Assembly (NCBI GenBank): GCA_946902875.1
Contig: OX336340.1
Span: 17,685,566 to 17,749,565, forward strand
Direction: 5' to 3'
DNA: 64,000 nucleotides
DNA from: Nematopogon swammerdamellus
Taxonomy: Eukaryota; Arthropoda; Insecta; Lepidoptera; Adelidae
Shown here: piece by piece, positions 13,984-25,190 of the stretch
Position numbering within the stretch: position 1 is the first letter of the stretch
Layout of the letters: each line of letters begins with the position of its first letter
Position numbers and translations under genes: made by a program
The notes under the pieces: generated by a model
Told to the model about the DNA's origin: nothing
The model's input: only the letters and a program-made list of their open reading frames with translations
Database searches by the model: none

Positions 13984-14055
13984 ACCTCCAACGGCGTGAT
14001 GGTGTTGCGAACTCTGTCTCCGCGCCCGCAGGACGCGCGCGCGAGCTACGCCCTG
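13984..14055. repeat. Internal motif shared with the terminal repeats
   Basis: The stretch with ACGGCGTGATG and CGCGCCCGCAGGACGCGCGC resembles 4350-4425 and its copy at 20990-21065, where ACGGCGTGATG and CGCGCCCGCAAGACGCGCGC occur in the same order and spacing. This ties the internal region to the terminal repeats. Confidence 0.75.
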
Positions 14056-16611
14056 CTCGGTCATCAATTCAACAGAGTCTCCGCATAGTATACTTGAATC
14101 ATGTTAAGATAACAACAATCCGTCCAATGAGCGTATGTCCCAGCGTCACAAAATGATCAAAACGGTCTAGTCAACGTGCGTTGACAATCCATCCAGTCAA
14201 ACCGTACACAAACATTCATACTAGATAAATATGTAATCTTTATCTTCAACAAAACGAAAGACACGTTGTCACAGCTACTCACCACTGAGGTGTAGCACGT
14301 CGCAAGTACAGTTGCGACACTTTTTCCAGTAACTACGCACGACAGTACAAAACGCATCCGTCTGTACAACATTCGAGTAAGTCATGACAAAACGAGAGGT
14401 GGCTAGTCCGTCGTCTTATCGCACAGCAACACATAAAGTCACGAAGTAATAAATCAATATGTATTGATTTATTCTCAATCAAGTAAAACCATTTCATATA
14501 CAAACATCCACTGTGGTATGATACTCGCACAGTTTATTAAGCACACATTTAAAAATACACAAATTACCCAAAAAATTAACAGTAAAATCTAACATACATT
14601 TACCTACTCATCATTCACTATTCATTTCGTTTACCTAAACATGAAAAAAAAAAATTTTTTTTTTTCTTTCTCAGCACTGCTATTTCATTTCCTCTGACAA
14701 TTATATATATACCAATATTCATTCCACTCTTTTACCAATGTACACAAACCAGACAAGCATCAATGCATTAGCAATCTGAGCTAAACCACGCGCTTCTCCA
14801 TTTTTTTTGTCTAAACCGAACACCTGCACCGATCACGTGGCTAAATTCTCTAACTTTTGTTAGTCTCGTATATAAGTCGTATCTCCCTCTCTCTCATTCA
14901 TACCCCACTAGAAGAGCAAGTCTAAAATAGCGCTCTAGTCTACTGTCTCGTTCTAACTCTTACTTGCATTGCATACACTTTATACTAGTGGGAAAGAGAT
15001 AAGAGTCATTCGTACACTTACGCCCAACGAAACTAATGATCAAACACAAACAGTACAACACGTGCACCCATAAATCAATCTTTCTTGACCATGGTTCTCT
15101 CCTCATGGGCCTAATCAACACGAAATTTACAAACTTGTGTAGGGTTGCCAAAAATATTCCACCTTCTTACTCCAAATTTCGTGATTGTAATTTCCACATA
15201 ATAACAAAGTAATAGAAATCATACATACATACACACATCACACGCTTCCCCCTCCGACAGATCAGGCAAGCAGAGCAATCAGCGCTGCGCCACAAAGACC
15301 TTAGTATCTGTTCGTTTTATTCCAAAACAATTCAATACATAATGTGACACATACATAAATAACATCTGCATAATACGACTCCGTGCACCACATATTATTA
15401 CTTTCAATTTCCTTCTTTTTTTTTTTTTTTGAACAAGATAATTAAACAAGTCAGATTAAACTTCCCAAACCCTTTAGCACGAATTTCTTTAAACACACAA
15501 TGCACCCAAACATGCTTCAACTTTAAAACCAGTCCACACTAGTCTTTCAAAATTTTGGTAGCCCTGCGCCCGCAAGTATTCTGTGGCCCTGGCCAAGCGC
15601 TCATCAATCAATAATTCTCCAGTTCCACTTTTCCATAGAACAAATAATCATTATGCAAGTGACATTAAAATTTCTTTTTATAATAAATGGATAATAACAT
15701 ACTTATGACGATGTAATTGCGTAGGTCATGTAATTCATTTCACAATTACGTACAACATTTTCCCTCTGAAAAGAAACACTTATTTTGTATCTCGCCGGAT
15801 AATGGAATAACTCACATTGTTGCTATGGACCAAACCATAGTTAGATGTCATCTGCTGGAAACTGCTCCGATGTTTACTGGCAGTAGACTGGGCACGCCTA
15901 GACTTACATTACGAATCGTAACCATACAATTCGCTCGCAAATTACGTTTTGGCACAAAATAATAAGATTTCTCGTGTCAGACCATTACAAAACGTTTATA
16001 TATATATATCTACACATTTTAAACTTTCCTAAACCATGGTCACGGGCACACCCGCGATAACTTTCGTACCTGGACCTTAGAATTCCATGGATTTATGATA
16101 ACACTACTATAACTAAAAAAAGAACTTATTTTTACATAATTTTTTTTATATGCTGGTCACGCGCACTACTGTAATAACCTCTACCCTATACCTATTGTTT
16201 TTTATAGTTATTAAAGGCAGGATTATCAAAAATCAACTCTATAGTTCTATAACAACTAGAATATAAAGAATCGAAATATGGCCAGCGTATAGCTTTCAAG
16301 TGATCTCTAGGTTTGTCAGAAACAGTGTCGCTAATTCGTACACATAATTCCTGTAAAATGGACCCAATTATTACTTCCTTTTAGGAAGCCGTTGTGTACC
16401 GTAATAACTCAGAGTACTAACTCTCATTTCCTAAATCTATTCTATTAAATTTTAATATCAACATTAAAACACTTACTAAACTAATTGCTCATTCATCTAT
16501 AGTCATTAAACCCTTCTGGTTTCCCTTTGTGTTCTGTGTGCACGCTTCGACAGCACGCTCACGCGCCTCGCTTGCGAGCTTGTGTGACCCGCCAAAATTC
16601 GAAATGAAAAG

Positions 16612-19600
16612 TGTTCTGATGTTTGTGTTATTGTTATTATTAAATTTTGATCAATGTATTACTTGTTAGCTCAATTTTGTTGTGCTATTCAATAGATGAA
16701 ATCTATTGTTTTATATTTTCTTCTATATTTTGGACTTCAACAATACAAACTTTTATTGAACCCCCTTTGAAGGGGGTTGTGGAACTGGCTCCACTAAATT
16801 CGTATGGACCCTCTGTCCATACGATATTTATCCATCGCCAGTCCCCGTGACTCCCAACGCAGATAAATTTGTACTTAAGTTACAAATTTATTATTTGTTC
16901 CTAGGAGTCCCCGTTTTCTAATCTGTACAAAATATACATCTTCAGACAGATTTACCAATTTAACCTCGTAGTGTTATGTTGGAGTTCAAAAGATATTCTT
17001 TTGTCCTCCCTAAAGGCAGAAGTGTATGCTTTTAATTGTGAGTGTATAGTGTATATGTTCTGGTTTACATTTCTGTGGCTATCTATTGATATACCTACAG
17101 AAATTGTTTTATTCCAAATGATGCGGTCAGGGGTCCACCTTTCACCGAAATCAATTAGGAATATTTTCTTAAGGGATTATTAAAATTGTGTGCTGGTCAT
17201 AATCTATATAACCTATACAGGTATGTTTAAACCTGCTTTACGCAGTCTCCCTACGTGCTAAAACGTAACTAGCCAGAATGTTGCATGTGCATATATATTA
17301 CAAAATTTACCTTTGAATTCCACTATCCTAACCGGTCTGACACGATTCACTAAAATCACCTTAAATAAAACACCATTACAAATAGAATAGCGTAAAATAA
17401 TAAACTCAAACGAAACCACAACACCCGCCACTGAATCTAATCGCGAAGTTAACACTTAATAAAAATATACTTTTATATCAAAATACGGTAAAACCACTGA
17501 TTTTATATATTTAAATTCGACATATTTTTAATAATTACGCGTGGTTCAAACACTCTTATATACGTAGGATTTACGAATTTAAAGATCGGGTTTTGTTTCT
17601 TTTAATCTTCTCTATATTTTAAAATACCTTCCCAATGTACTAGTCCTCATGGTAGGCCAGTTCGGACATAGTGTCATTGTAAAAGTTCTTTGGAAGTCCT
17701 TCCATCACCAGTCAAGATTCCAGAATCCAGCTCAACCTTCATCCAGAACTCAAAAGGCTCAAAAAGAACATCCAAAATATAATTCGCAACCTAGTTGAAA
17801 ATTCCTATATCACCCCCAAAATTACAAAATCCAGCTCAACCTTCATTTGCAACTCCGAAAGCTTTACAGAAATTCCCACACTAAAATTCACGAATCAAAC
17901 AAACTCTATTCACTGACTTCCTTTATGTGCGTGAAATTTATGATCAGGTCACAGTCCATTATATTTTAATATAAAATAAAACCTTCCCAATGTACCAGTC
18001 CTCATGGTAGGCCAGTTCGGACATAGTGTCATTGTAAAAGTTCTTTGGAAGTCCTTCCATCACCAGTCAAGATTCCAGAATCCAGCTCAACCTTCATCCA
18101 GAACTCAAAAGGCTCAAAAAGAGCATCCAAAATATATCTCGCAAACTAGTTGAAAACTCCTATATCACCCCCAAAATTACAAAATCCAGCTCAACCTTCA
18201 TTTGCAACTCCGAAAGCTTTACAGAAATTCCCACACTAAAATTTACGAAACAAACAAACTCTATTCACCGGTTTCTTTACAAAATCATTTATGTACTAGA
18301 AAACCTTCCCAATGTACCAGTCCTCATGGTAGGCCAGTTCGGACATAGTGTCATTGTAAAAGTTCTTTGGAAGTCCTTCCATCACCAGTCAAGATTCCAG
18401 AATCCAGCTCAACCTTCATCCAGAACTCAAAAGGCTCAAAAAGAGCATCCAAAATATATCTCGCAAACTAGTTGAAAACTCCTATATCACCCCCAAAATT
18501 ACAAAATCCAGCTCAACCTTCATTTGCAACTCCGAAAGCTTTACAGAAGTTCCCACACTAAAATTTACGAAACAAACAAACTCTATTCACCGGTTTCTTT
18601 ACAAAATCATTTATGTACTAAGAAAACCTTCCCAATGTACCAGTCCTCATGGTAGGCCAGTTCGGACATAGTGTCATTGTAAAAGTGCTTTGGAAGTCCT
18701 TCCATCACCAGTCAAGATTCCAGAATCCAGCTCGACCTTCATCCAGAACTCAAAAGGCTCAAAAAGAACATCCAAAATATTTTCCGTAAAACTAGTTGAA
18801 AACCCCTATATCACCCCCAAAATTACAAAATCCAGCTCAACCTTCATTTGCAACTCCGAAAGCTTTACAGAAGTTCCCACACTAATATTCACGAAATTAA
18901 ACTAATTCCATTCACCGGTTTCTTTACCAAATCCATTTACTAAGAAAACCCAATCAAAAATACACGCGAGCGAAGCCGAGTGAAATTATTCACTAAGAAA
19001 ACCCAATCGAAAATACACGCGAGCGAAGCCGAGCGATACTTCTTTTCCCGAACTTATTCGAAAACTCACGCGAGCGGAGCAGTACTAACTTTCGTACCTG
19101 GACTCTCGCTAAATACGCACGACCGTCTCCTTCGACTCCCAAAACAGACTGAACTCCCCACGCTCTCCTCCCTCTCCTTTTATAATCTTTCCTCGTGTCA
19201 CAATCCTGACACGCAGGAACAAATCGAACGGTGGCCTCCTAGTATGGCCATGACACGTTCGTGTCACGGAGCGCGATTTTGTATGGAGATTGAATTTCGA
19301 TTTTTAGTATGGGCTGGACACGTTTGTGTCACGCAGGAACAAATCGATCGGCTGCCTCGTAGTATGGCCGTGTCACGTTTCTGTCCGGACTCGTAATTTT
19401 GTATGGAGGATAATTTTATGTTTTTAGTATGAACTGGACACGTTTGTGACACGATATAAATTCGATTTTGGAGGGAAAACAAACCCTCTTCGTACCTTCC
19501 ACATGGTACCTAAAGCTGTTTCGCTCGTCAGCGATGCGATTTACCTCTACTTCGGGGGTTTTAACACCACTTCCCCGCACCCATTGTGCATCTCCGCATG

Positions 19601-21407
19601 CAGAGAACTGTTGCTTTTGTTATATAAATTAATTGATGTTATTACATGTGCTTTATTAATAAATCGACTTTTAGCGCCATAACGGAGTGTTTTATTTATA
19701 TATTTTTGTTTAATATCGTCTATATTCTTCGAGTATTTTCATTTAAAATGCTAACGTTCCAAGTTGTTAGTTTTCTTATTGTCTATATATTAATTCCTGT
19801 ACATGCGTGATACCATCTTCCGTGTTTGATAATACTATTCATGTACGGAACCTGGACACGCAGAAACCAATCGAAATCTCCTTACCATCGTCGTGTTTTA
19901 TTCATGTCAGGACACGAAACCATTCCTTCATACTAACACCGCTTAACGAAAACCCCTCCCGCACCGCTTGACAAATTACCTCAGGTCGCTCCGCCTCGCC
20001 CCGCGGCCCACGCGCGCCCGCAGCTCGGTAATACCTCACCCCTTGTCTTGTTTACCTCATACCTCTCTCCGCCCCGCGCGCACGCTCCAACGGATATTTA
20101 TTTGAATGTTGGCGTCATACTCAATGAAACGTTGTTTTGTTTTATTTTATGTTTTTGTTTAATAACTGGTACTTTGTTTATATACTCTTCCCTTTATAAA
20201 ATGTTTAGTGTATTAGTTTGAATCATTAATAAATAATTATTAAAATAATTTTAGACCCTGTGCGATATCTTCACAGAGATCACGAAACTTCAAATTCCCA
20301 TAAACTCCGTCATGTCCAGATTCCAGACACGCAGGAACAAATAGACCAGCGACCTCATAGTATGGCCGTGTCACATTCGTGTCCTGACACGAATTTAGTA
20401 TGGAGATTAAATTGAATCATTAGTATGGACTCGACACGAATCGGACACGCAGGAACAAATCGAACGGCGCCCTCTTAGTATGGCCGTGACACGTTCTTGA
20501 CACGCAGGAACTAAACGCTCGGTTGCCTCGTAGTATGGCCGTGACACGTTCGTGTCACAGAGCGAAATTTCGTATGGAGATAGAATTTAATTTTTAGTAT
20601 GGGCTGGACACGGTTGTGACACGCTCGAACAAATCGAACGGTGGCCTCGTAGTATGGCCGTGTCACATTCGTGTCCTGATACTATTTTAGTATGGAGATA
20701 AAATTAGATTAATTAGTATGTGCTGGACACGGTTGTGTCATGCAGGAACAAATCGAACGGCGGCCTCGTAGTATGGCCGTGTCACATTCGTGTCCTAACA
20801 CAAATTTAGTATGGAAATAAAAATAAATTATTAGTATGAGCTTGTCACGTTTCTGACACATAGGAACAAAACGTACGGTGGCCCCGCAGTATGAGCGTGT
20901 CACGATCGTGTCTTGACAATAATTCATTCTTTCATACTAACAACTCGCAGCGAAATAATCACTACTCGCGCTCCTTGACTCGCTACCTCATGCCGCGCTC
21001 AAACGGCGTGATGATACCGCGATCTCTGACCCCGCGCCCGCAAGACGCGCGCCTTCTTACCTCACCTCTCCGCCGTTTCGTACGCGCCCATGTCTTGTTC
21101 CCCTCTCACCGCGTGTCAGGATTACCTCATGCTACCTTCCCCGCCTCGGCGCTCTATAGTGTTTTATATGCGAACCAACTGATGTTATTATATTTCTTGT
21201 TTGTCTAATTGCGCGTCGTATTGTAATGGCCGTTCGCGCCATTTTATTTCTTAGTGGAGTGTGCAGTCACGATTGAATTTATTAGGTGATTAGTTAAATT
21301 GTAATATAAATTATTTTGTTAATGAAACGTTTTAATGTTCTATAATTTAGCTTTGAATTACTATTGGCTATATATTTATCTTTTTTACCTTGTGTGATTC
21401 CATCACA
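16612..21407. repeat. Right copy of the 4.8 kb terminal direct repeat
   Basis: Bases 16641-21407 repeat 1-4767. The proposed start at 16612 rests only on a purine-rich stretch followed by TGTTCTGATG, and cannot be tested here because the matching part of the left copy is outside the window. The right end (CATCACA, 21401-21407) is firm, because it is where the two copies diverge and where SINE sequence resumes. The sub-repeats of the left copy recur at 17627-18950, 19210-19470 and 20330-20930. Confidence 0.8.
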
Positions 21408-21632
21408 CCCGGTTGGTACCATCTACAGAGGAAAAAAGTACCACCGCGCTGAATGAAACGTCGGTCGAAACGGCTATGTAAATAGTTCGCGTTTTCCGTC
21501 CAGTTCGGTGTAGCCGACATGAAAATTGAGGGAAGCACTGACATGACACCTAGCTCACCCAGTGTTATGGGCTGACATCACGGATGCTGTAGGTGATGTA
21601 GCCAACCGTGTCAGTTTTCATAAAAAAACCCG
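21408..21632 (+). mobile_element. 5S/tRNA-type SINE, 3' part, interrupted by the giant element
   Basis: The sequence from CCCGGTTGGTACC to CAGTTTTCATAAAAAAA matches the body and tail of the SINEs at 24418 and 29268. It carries an extra insertion of about 22 bp (21423-21444). Its 5' part is missing because the giant element ends at 21407. The missing part should lie left of the window if this is the target of that insertion. Confidence 0.85.
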
Positions 21633-21713
21633 TTTACGATGCTGTAGAATGGCTGGAATTAATCCATCATTTTCAGTTATGATTACTATGCTAGCACAGC
21701 ACATTAGGTAATC

Positions 21714-21727
21714 TATCTATCTATCTA
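21714..21727. repeat. Short CTAT microsatellite
   Basis: A few CTAT repeats. The surrounding 21633-22320 is otherwise unremarkable AT-rich sequence with no recognised gene. Confidence 0.7.
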
Positions 21728-22323
21728 GTATAAGGTTGATACATCTCACTCTACATAGAGTAAGTTGCATTATACTACAAGTACAAACATTTATCACTTT
21801 AAGAACATCTTAACTAGGTAGGTATAGGTACCTATTAAACCACCTGTGCAGGCTGCAACAATTTTTCCTATCTGTAGTGTTTGCTTTCCGACCGTAATTA
21901 CTGACACAACAATCTCTCAGCGGTGCAGAGGCGAAATAGATTCGCTATTTATCAGATATGACAGTGCATTAGTCACGCCCGCAAGAACCATGCCAGAAAA
22001 TTCATAAAAATGACCTTGAGGGCTTTCACAATAAATGCATATGGAGTATAATTAGTCTCGGCTCGGATGCATTCGGCTGGCGCGAGCTGGCCAAAGCCAG
22101 AGTAAAGAAAATTGTCTTTTCAAAATTCGATGTTAATCTTGCCTCGTCGCGGTGCAAAGAGAAACAATGTCTTATTTGAAACTGGTACGAGTGCGAGCGG
22201 CTGTGCGTGTGTTGCGGTGTGAGAATAGAGGTGTCTAGTGGACGTTCGAATGTTCGAATGATGAGTGGATTTGAAATTTTCCCGCGCTCGAGTTGGCAGT
22301 TCGAGCGCGTGCGATCGACCTAA

Positions 22324-22497
22324 TCTACTATACTATATGAAAATGAATATTTGTTTGTTTGTTCGTCTTCTATGCGTTCGTAAACCGTTCATCGGATTAC
22401 GGTGAAACTACCGTTCATCCGAAACGGTGGTTTGTTGTCGGGGCGTCGGGGAATTTTTCTGGAAAAAAAGACGAGCGGACCCGCGGGCCAAATCTAG
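22324..22497 (+). mobile_element. Short non-autonomous Helitron-like unit, copy 1
   Basis: The unit starts with TCTACTATACTATAT after an A and ends with CTAG at 22497, preceded by the CG-rich palindrome CCGCGG. These are the Helitron hallmarks: 5' TC, 3' CTRR and a near-terminal hairpin. It is about 174 bp, far too short to code for Rep/helicase. The next unit starts at the very next base. Confidence 0.7.
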
Positions 22498-22675
22498 TCT
22501 ACTATACATATAAAAACCTATTTGTTCGTTCGTTCGTAGTTAGTTCGTCTTCTATGCGTTCGTAAACATTCATCGGATTACGATGAAACTGTTTTTTCTG
22601 CGCGGGGCCGCGAAGGTTTTTGACAAAAAAAAAAATCACGAGCGGAGCCATGGCGGAGCCGCGTAAAAAAGCTAG
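22498..22675 (+). mobile_element. Short non-autonomous Helitron-like unit, copy 2 (head-to-tail)
   Basis: It starts with TCTACTATACATAT and shares CGTCTTCTATGCGTTCGTAAAC and CATCGGATTACG with copy 1. It ends GCCGCGTAAAAAAGCTAG and is followed by T. The pair as a whole sits between an A and a T, the usual Helitron target. Copy 2 differs from copy 1 by indels and substitutions. Confidence 0.7.
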
Positions 22676-22737
22676 TTCAATATACAATAAAAATTTACGG
22701 TAAAAACTTTCAACATTATCGACACTCAAAATTAAGT

Positions 22738-23016
22738 CGGTCATCATGCTTTTTAGGGTCCGTATCCATACGCAACCCTATTATTAAGCCTACGTCGTTT
22801 GTCTGTCTGTGTAAAAACCTGTGGCATTTTTTACTTTTTCTTATTTTTATTATTTGTTGTTATATCGGCCATAATCACACATATTCTGTGAAAATTTCAA
22901 CGGGCTAACCTATTACGGTTCAAGAGATACAGACTTCGGACAGACAGACTGACAGACAGACAGACGGCGGCGTAGGCTTAGTTAGGGTCCCGTACGACGG
23001 ATACGGAACCCTAAAA
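22738..23016. mobile_element. Lepidopteran interspersed repeat ending AGGGTCCCGTAC...GGAACCCTAAAAA
   Basis: The sequence runs from a phrase near TTAGGGTCCGTATCC through AAATTTCAACGGGCTAAC and a CAGACAGACAGAC run to TACGGAACCCTAAAAAA. Related sequence occurs at 63455-63795 and a head fragment (GGTCAAGTGCGAGTCGAAC) near 55817. I know this type as a common repeat in lepidopteran introns. Its class is not assigned here. Confidence 0.65.
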
Positions 23017-23465
23017 AAGCTAAAAGTTTAAATTTACGGGGCCACAATACAATAAACGTGATAAGAATCGATTAGTCACGCTACTAAATAATAGATAGCG
23101 AGCGCCACAGGTTTTTATATTTTGCATTGTAGAAAGACAAAAGATAGACAGATATGGTTTTTTGACAGGTATGTTATCTACGGTATGTTACAGGTATGTT
23201 ATCTACGGACCCCAACGTGCGCGAGTAAAACTCGAACTTGACCGATTGTTATCCTACGTTTTCATAAATCAATAAAGTATAATTTCTCGTTTGTCTATGC
23301 AACTGTTTGTTAATCTGTATGTTTGGGAACAACTCAATCGTTTTACATAGAAACATGCAACGAATGTTTGTTTTGATAAACTCAAAAACTTCTGAACTTA
23401 CTAAATGTACCTTTTTTATGGATAGCGCTACATGTGGCTTTGTTTCACCTAGATGCAGATATCTA

Positions 23466-23640
23466 ACGATAGCCATGGGCATTCTGTGATACACGGGGAT
23501 TACGAATGCCAATGCCGGCCTGATAGAAGCCTTTTCACGCCCCTTTTGGAAAACCCCAGGCTGTATTTGGGAGGAAATAGAATAGATCTACCTGCAGTTT
23601 TCACTAAGTACTGTGTGTTATCTGCCTTAACACGGGATTG
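23466..23640 (-). mobile_element. LINE 3' fragment (antisense)
   Basis: Read on the minus strand it gives PPKYSLGFSKRGV followed by LLSGRHWHS. The LINE fragment at 57242-57700 reads PPKYSLGSFKRAV and GHLSGRHGIRNP at the same positions. Only the last part of the reverse-transcriptase ORF is present, with an internal stop. Confidence 0.7.
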
Positions 23641-23769
23641 AGGATATCGGGGAGAGCTTGAGGTGGAGGAATGAACGAAAATAATATTGTAAGCGTTGTC
23701 GCGGGAAAAAGCTACTTATTTGCATACAAAAAACCATCACTGATAGATACCTACTGCAAAAATGTATAG

Positions 23770-24022
23770 TCAGTCAGTCAGCGTGTAAGCGTCCACTGCT
23801 GGACATACGCCTCTCCAATTTTCCTCCAGTCCTCCCGGCCTTCAGCGATACGGAACCACTGCTTTCCGCCGACGTACTTGATGTCGTCGTCCCACCTGGC
23901 GGGTGGTCTTCCCACACTCCGTTTTCCTGTCCACGGCCGCCAGTGTAGGACGCGGTTACTCTAACGGTCATCGTCTCTTCGGCTAACGTGCCCAGGCCAC
24001 TGCCACTTGAGCTTAGCCATGT
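23770..24022 (-). mobile_element. RTE-type LINE 3' end (antisense), just upstream of a PKC exon
   Basis: The minus strand codes for the C-terminal tail typical of RTE-clade reverse transcriptases. Visible elements are an AKLKWQW start, SVGRPPARWDDDIK in the middle and a VQQW ending before the stop. It is 5' truncated with an imperfect frame. Its 5' edge lies only about 30 bp from the acceptor of the next PKC exon, so it forms almost the whole 3' part of that intron. Confidence 0.8.
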
Positions 24023-24052
24023 ATAATTTATTGTGAAATAAATGAATTACAG

Positions 24053-24150
24053 TGCCTTTTGGGGAGGGGTGAAGATGGCGCCGGCACCGAGGAGCGACGT
24101 TCGCGGGGCAAGCGCATCACGCAGCGCCGCGGAGCCATCAAGCATCACAA
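24053..24150 (+). CDS. Pkcdelta: Novel PKC (delta type), pseudosubstrate exon
   Basis: Translated from 24053 in phase 0 the exon gives a basic segment ending KRITQRRGAIKHHK, the last K being completed by the next exon. RRGAIK is the pseudosubstrate motif seen in PKC delta/theta, where Ala replaces the phosphorylated Ser and the segment blocks the kinase active site until diacylglycerol binds C1. The donor AA|GTGAGT at 24151 is strong and leaves phase 2, which matches the C1A exon exactly. The acceptor (TTACAG) has a poor pyrimidine tract, so the 5' edge may be wrong: an AG a few bases inside is possible. The upstream C2-like domain was not found. Confidence 0.87.
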
Positions 24151-24417
24151 GTGAGTTCCCGCCATTATTTACACAAACATTAGTGCCAGACACTGCGCCC
24201 GCGCCACCGCCACCGCCGCGCATGAGACGTCAGGATGTCGGGCGATTTTAACATCGGTAGATATATTTTAATTGACAGTTCGTAATATCTTTTAGGGTCA
24301 GAATTGAGATTGCATTTTGATTTTAAACATCGCCATTGAAGTGTTTATGGGCATTCGAATAAATATCGAAATGTTTTATCGAATAAAAAAATGTATGTAT
24401 GAGAAATCATTATGAGA

Positions 24418-24772
24418 TTACCGTGTGGGACCGGTACTTGTATCGTGTGGGGCTGGTACTTTAAAAGAATAACCCCACTGCAGCCTGTATCTCTCCCCGT
24501 GTATGTCGTAAAAGGCCACTAAGGGTTATGAATACCTTCTTATATTACTAGGTGGTAGGGTTTAACCGGCCCGGGTTGGTACCACCGCATTGAATGAAAG
24601 GTCGGTCGAAACGGCTATGTAAATAGTTTGTGTTTTCCGTCCAGTTCAGTGTAACCGATACGACCGAAGGCAGGCACTGACTTGGCACCAAGTTCACCCG
24701 GTGTTATGGGCTGACATCACGGATGTTGTAGGTGATGTAGTCAACCGTGTCAGTTTCCATAAAAAAAGAGAT
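24418..24772 (+). mobile_element. SINE with 'ATGTCGTAAAAGGC' head and shared core
   Basis: The 5' part carries CTGCAGCCTGTATCTCTCCC and ATGTCGTAAAAGGCCACTAAGG. Then comes the core (ACTAGGTGGTAGG, GGGTTGGTACCACCG) and the tail CATCACGGATGTTGTAGGTG to CCATAAAAAAAG. The head differs from the 5S/tRNA and plain tRNA heads of other copies. The same head appears on the minus-strand copy at 41306-41640. Confidence 0.85.
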
Positions 24773-25190
24773 ATTATTTTTTTATATGAGATATTATTCA
24801 TCGTTAATCCCGAAGTTTCAGTATTTCATCTCTATCGTAGAAAATACGTATGATATAGATACCTATGTGTGCATACAGTAAAAGAAATTCAAAATGATTG
24901 TGAGTTTTATCGACATTTCGCTCGCAGGTGCATCAATATCCGATACATGATCCCTGAAATATTCAACAACATCATTTATAGATTTGTCGGTCTCGGGAAC
25001 ATAGATATGAACGTAGATGATTTATTATCGACATTAATGATATTATAGAAGTTATGATCAATGCATCCCTAGAGTCAGACTTTGCGCTGCCTCAACGAAA
25101 CGGACGCAACTTTCAAACAGAACGTAAATTAACGAGTTGCTTCGATCAAAACATGCAAACCCTTTGTTTGGAATATATCCTGCGTATCAT

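Larger units (their letters stand above)
4768..16611. other. Internal region of the giant element, no recognisable gene
   Basis: About 11.8 kb of mostly AT-rich sequence. None of its short open frames resembles a known protein, and no polymerase, integrase or gag motif was seen. It is built from local repeats: a duplicated 146-bp block, 65-75 bp, 76-bp and 22-bp tandem arrays, poly-T tracts, a CA-rich microsatellite near 9535-9590, and recurring short motifs such as GGCAAGCAGAGCAA (near 9612 and 15264). A canonical AATAAA lies near 9871 but no transcript can be supported. Confidence 0.7.
1..21407. mobile_element. Giant non-coding element with 4.8 kb terminal direct repeats (LARD-like LTR candidate)
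   Basis: Bases 1-4767 and 16641-21407 are direct repeats offset by 16640 bp. Wherever I compared them they were identical, and their open frames translate identically. The stretch between them (4768-16611) contains no recognisable gag, pol, transposase or host gene. The right copy ends in CATCACA and is followed at once by the inside of a broken SINE, as expected for an insertion. A purine-rich run (16601-16611) precedes TGTTCTGATG at 16612, which could be the start of the right LTR, giving TG...CA ends. No tRNA-complementary primer site was found after 4767, so the LTR class is inference. Alternatives are a partial tandem duplication, a macrosatellite unit, or an assembly artefact. Confidence 0.6.

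Noticed and set aside
1..21407. CRISPR array or prokaryotic mobile island
   Set aside because: Repeat units are too long and variable, and the window contains spliced eukaryotic genes and SINEs.
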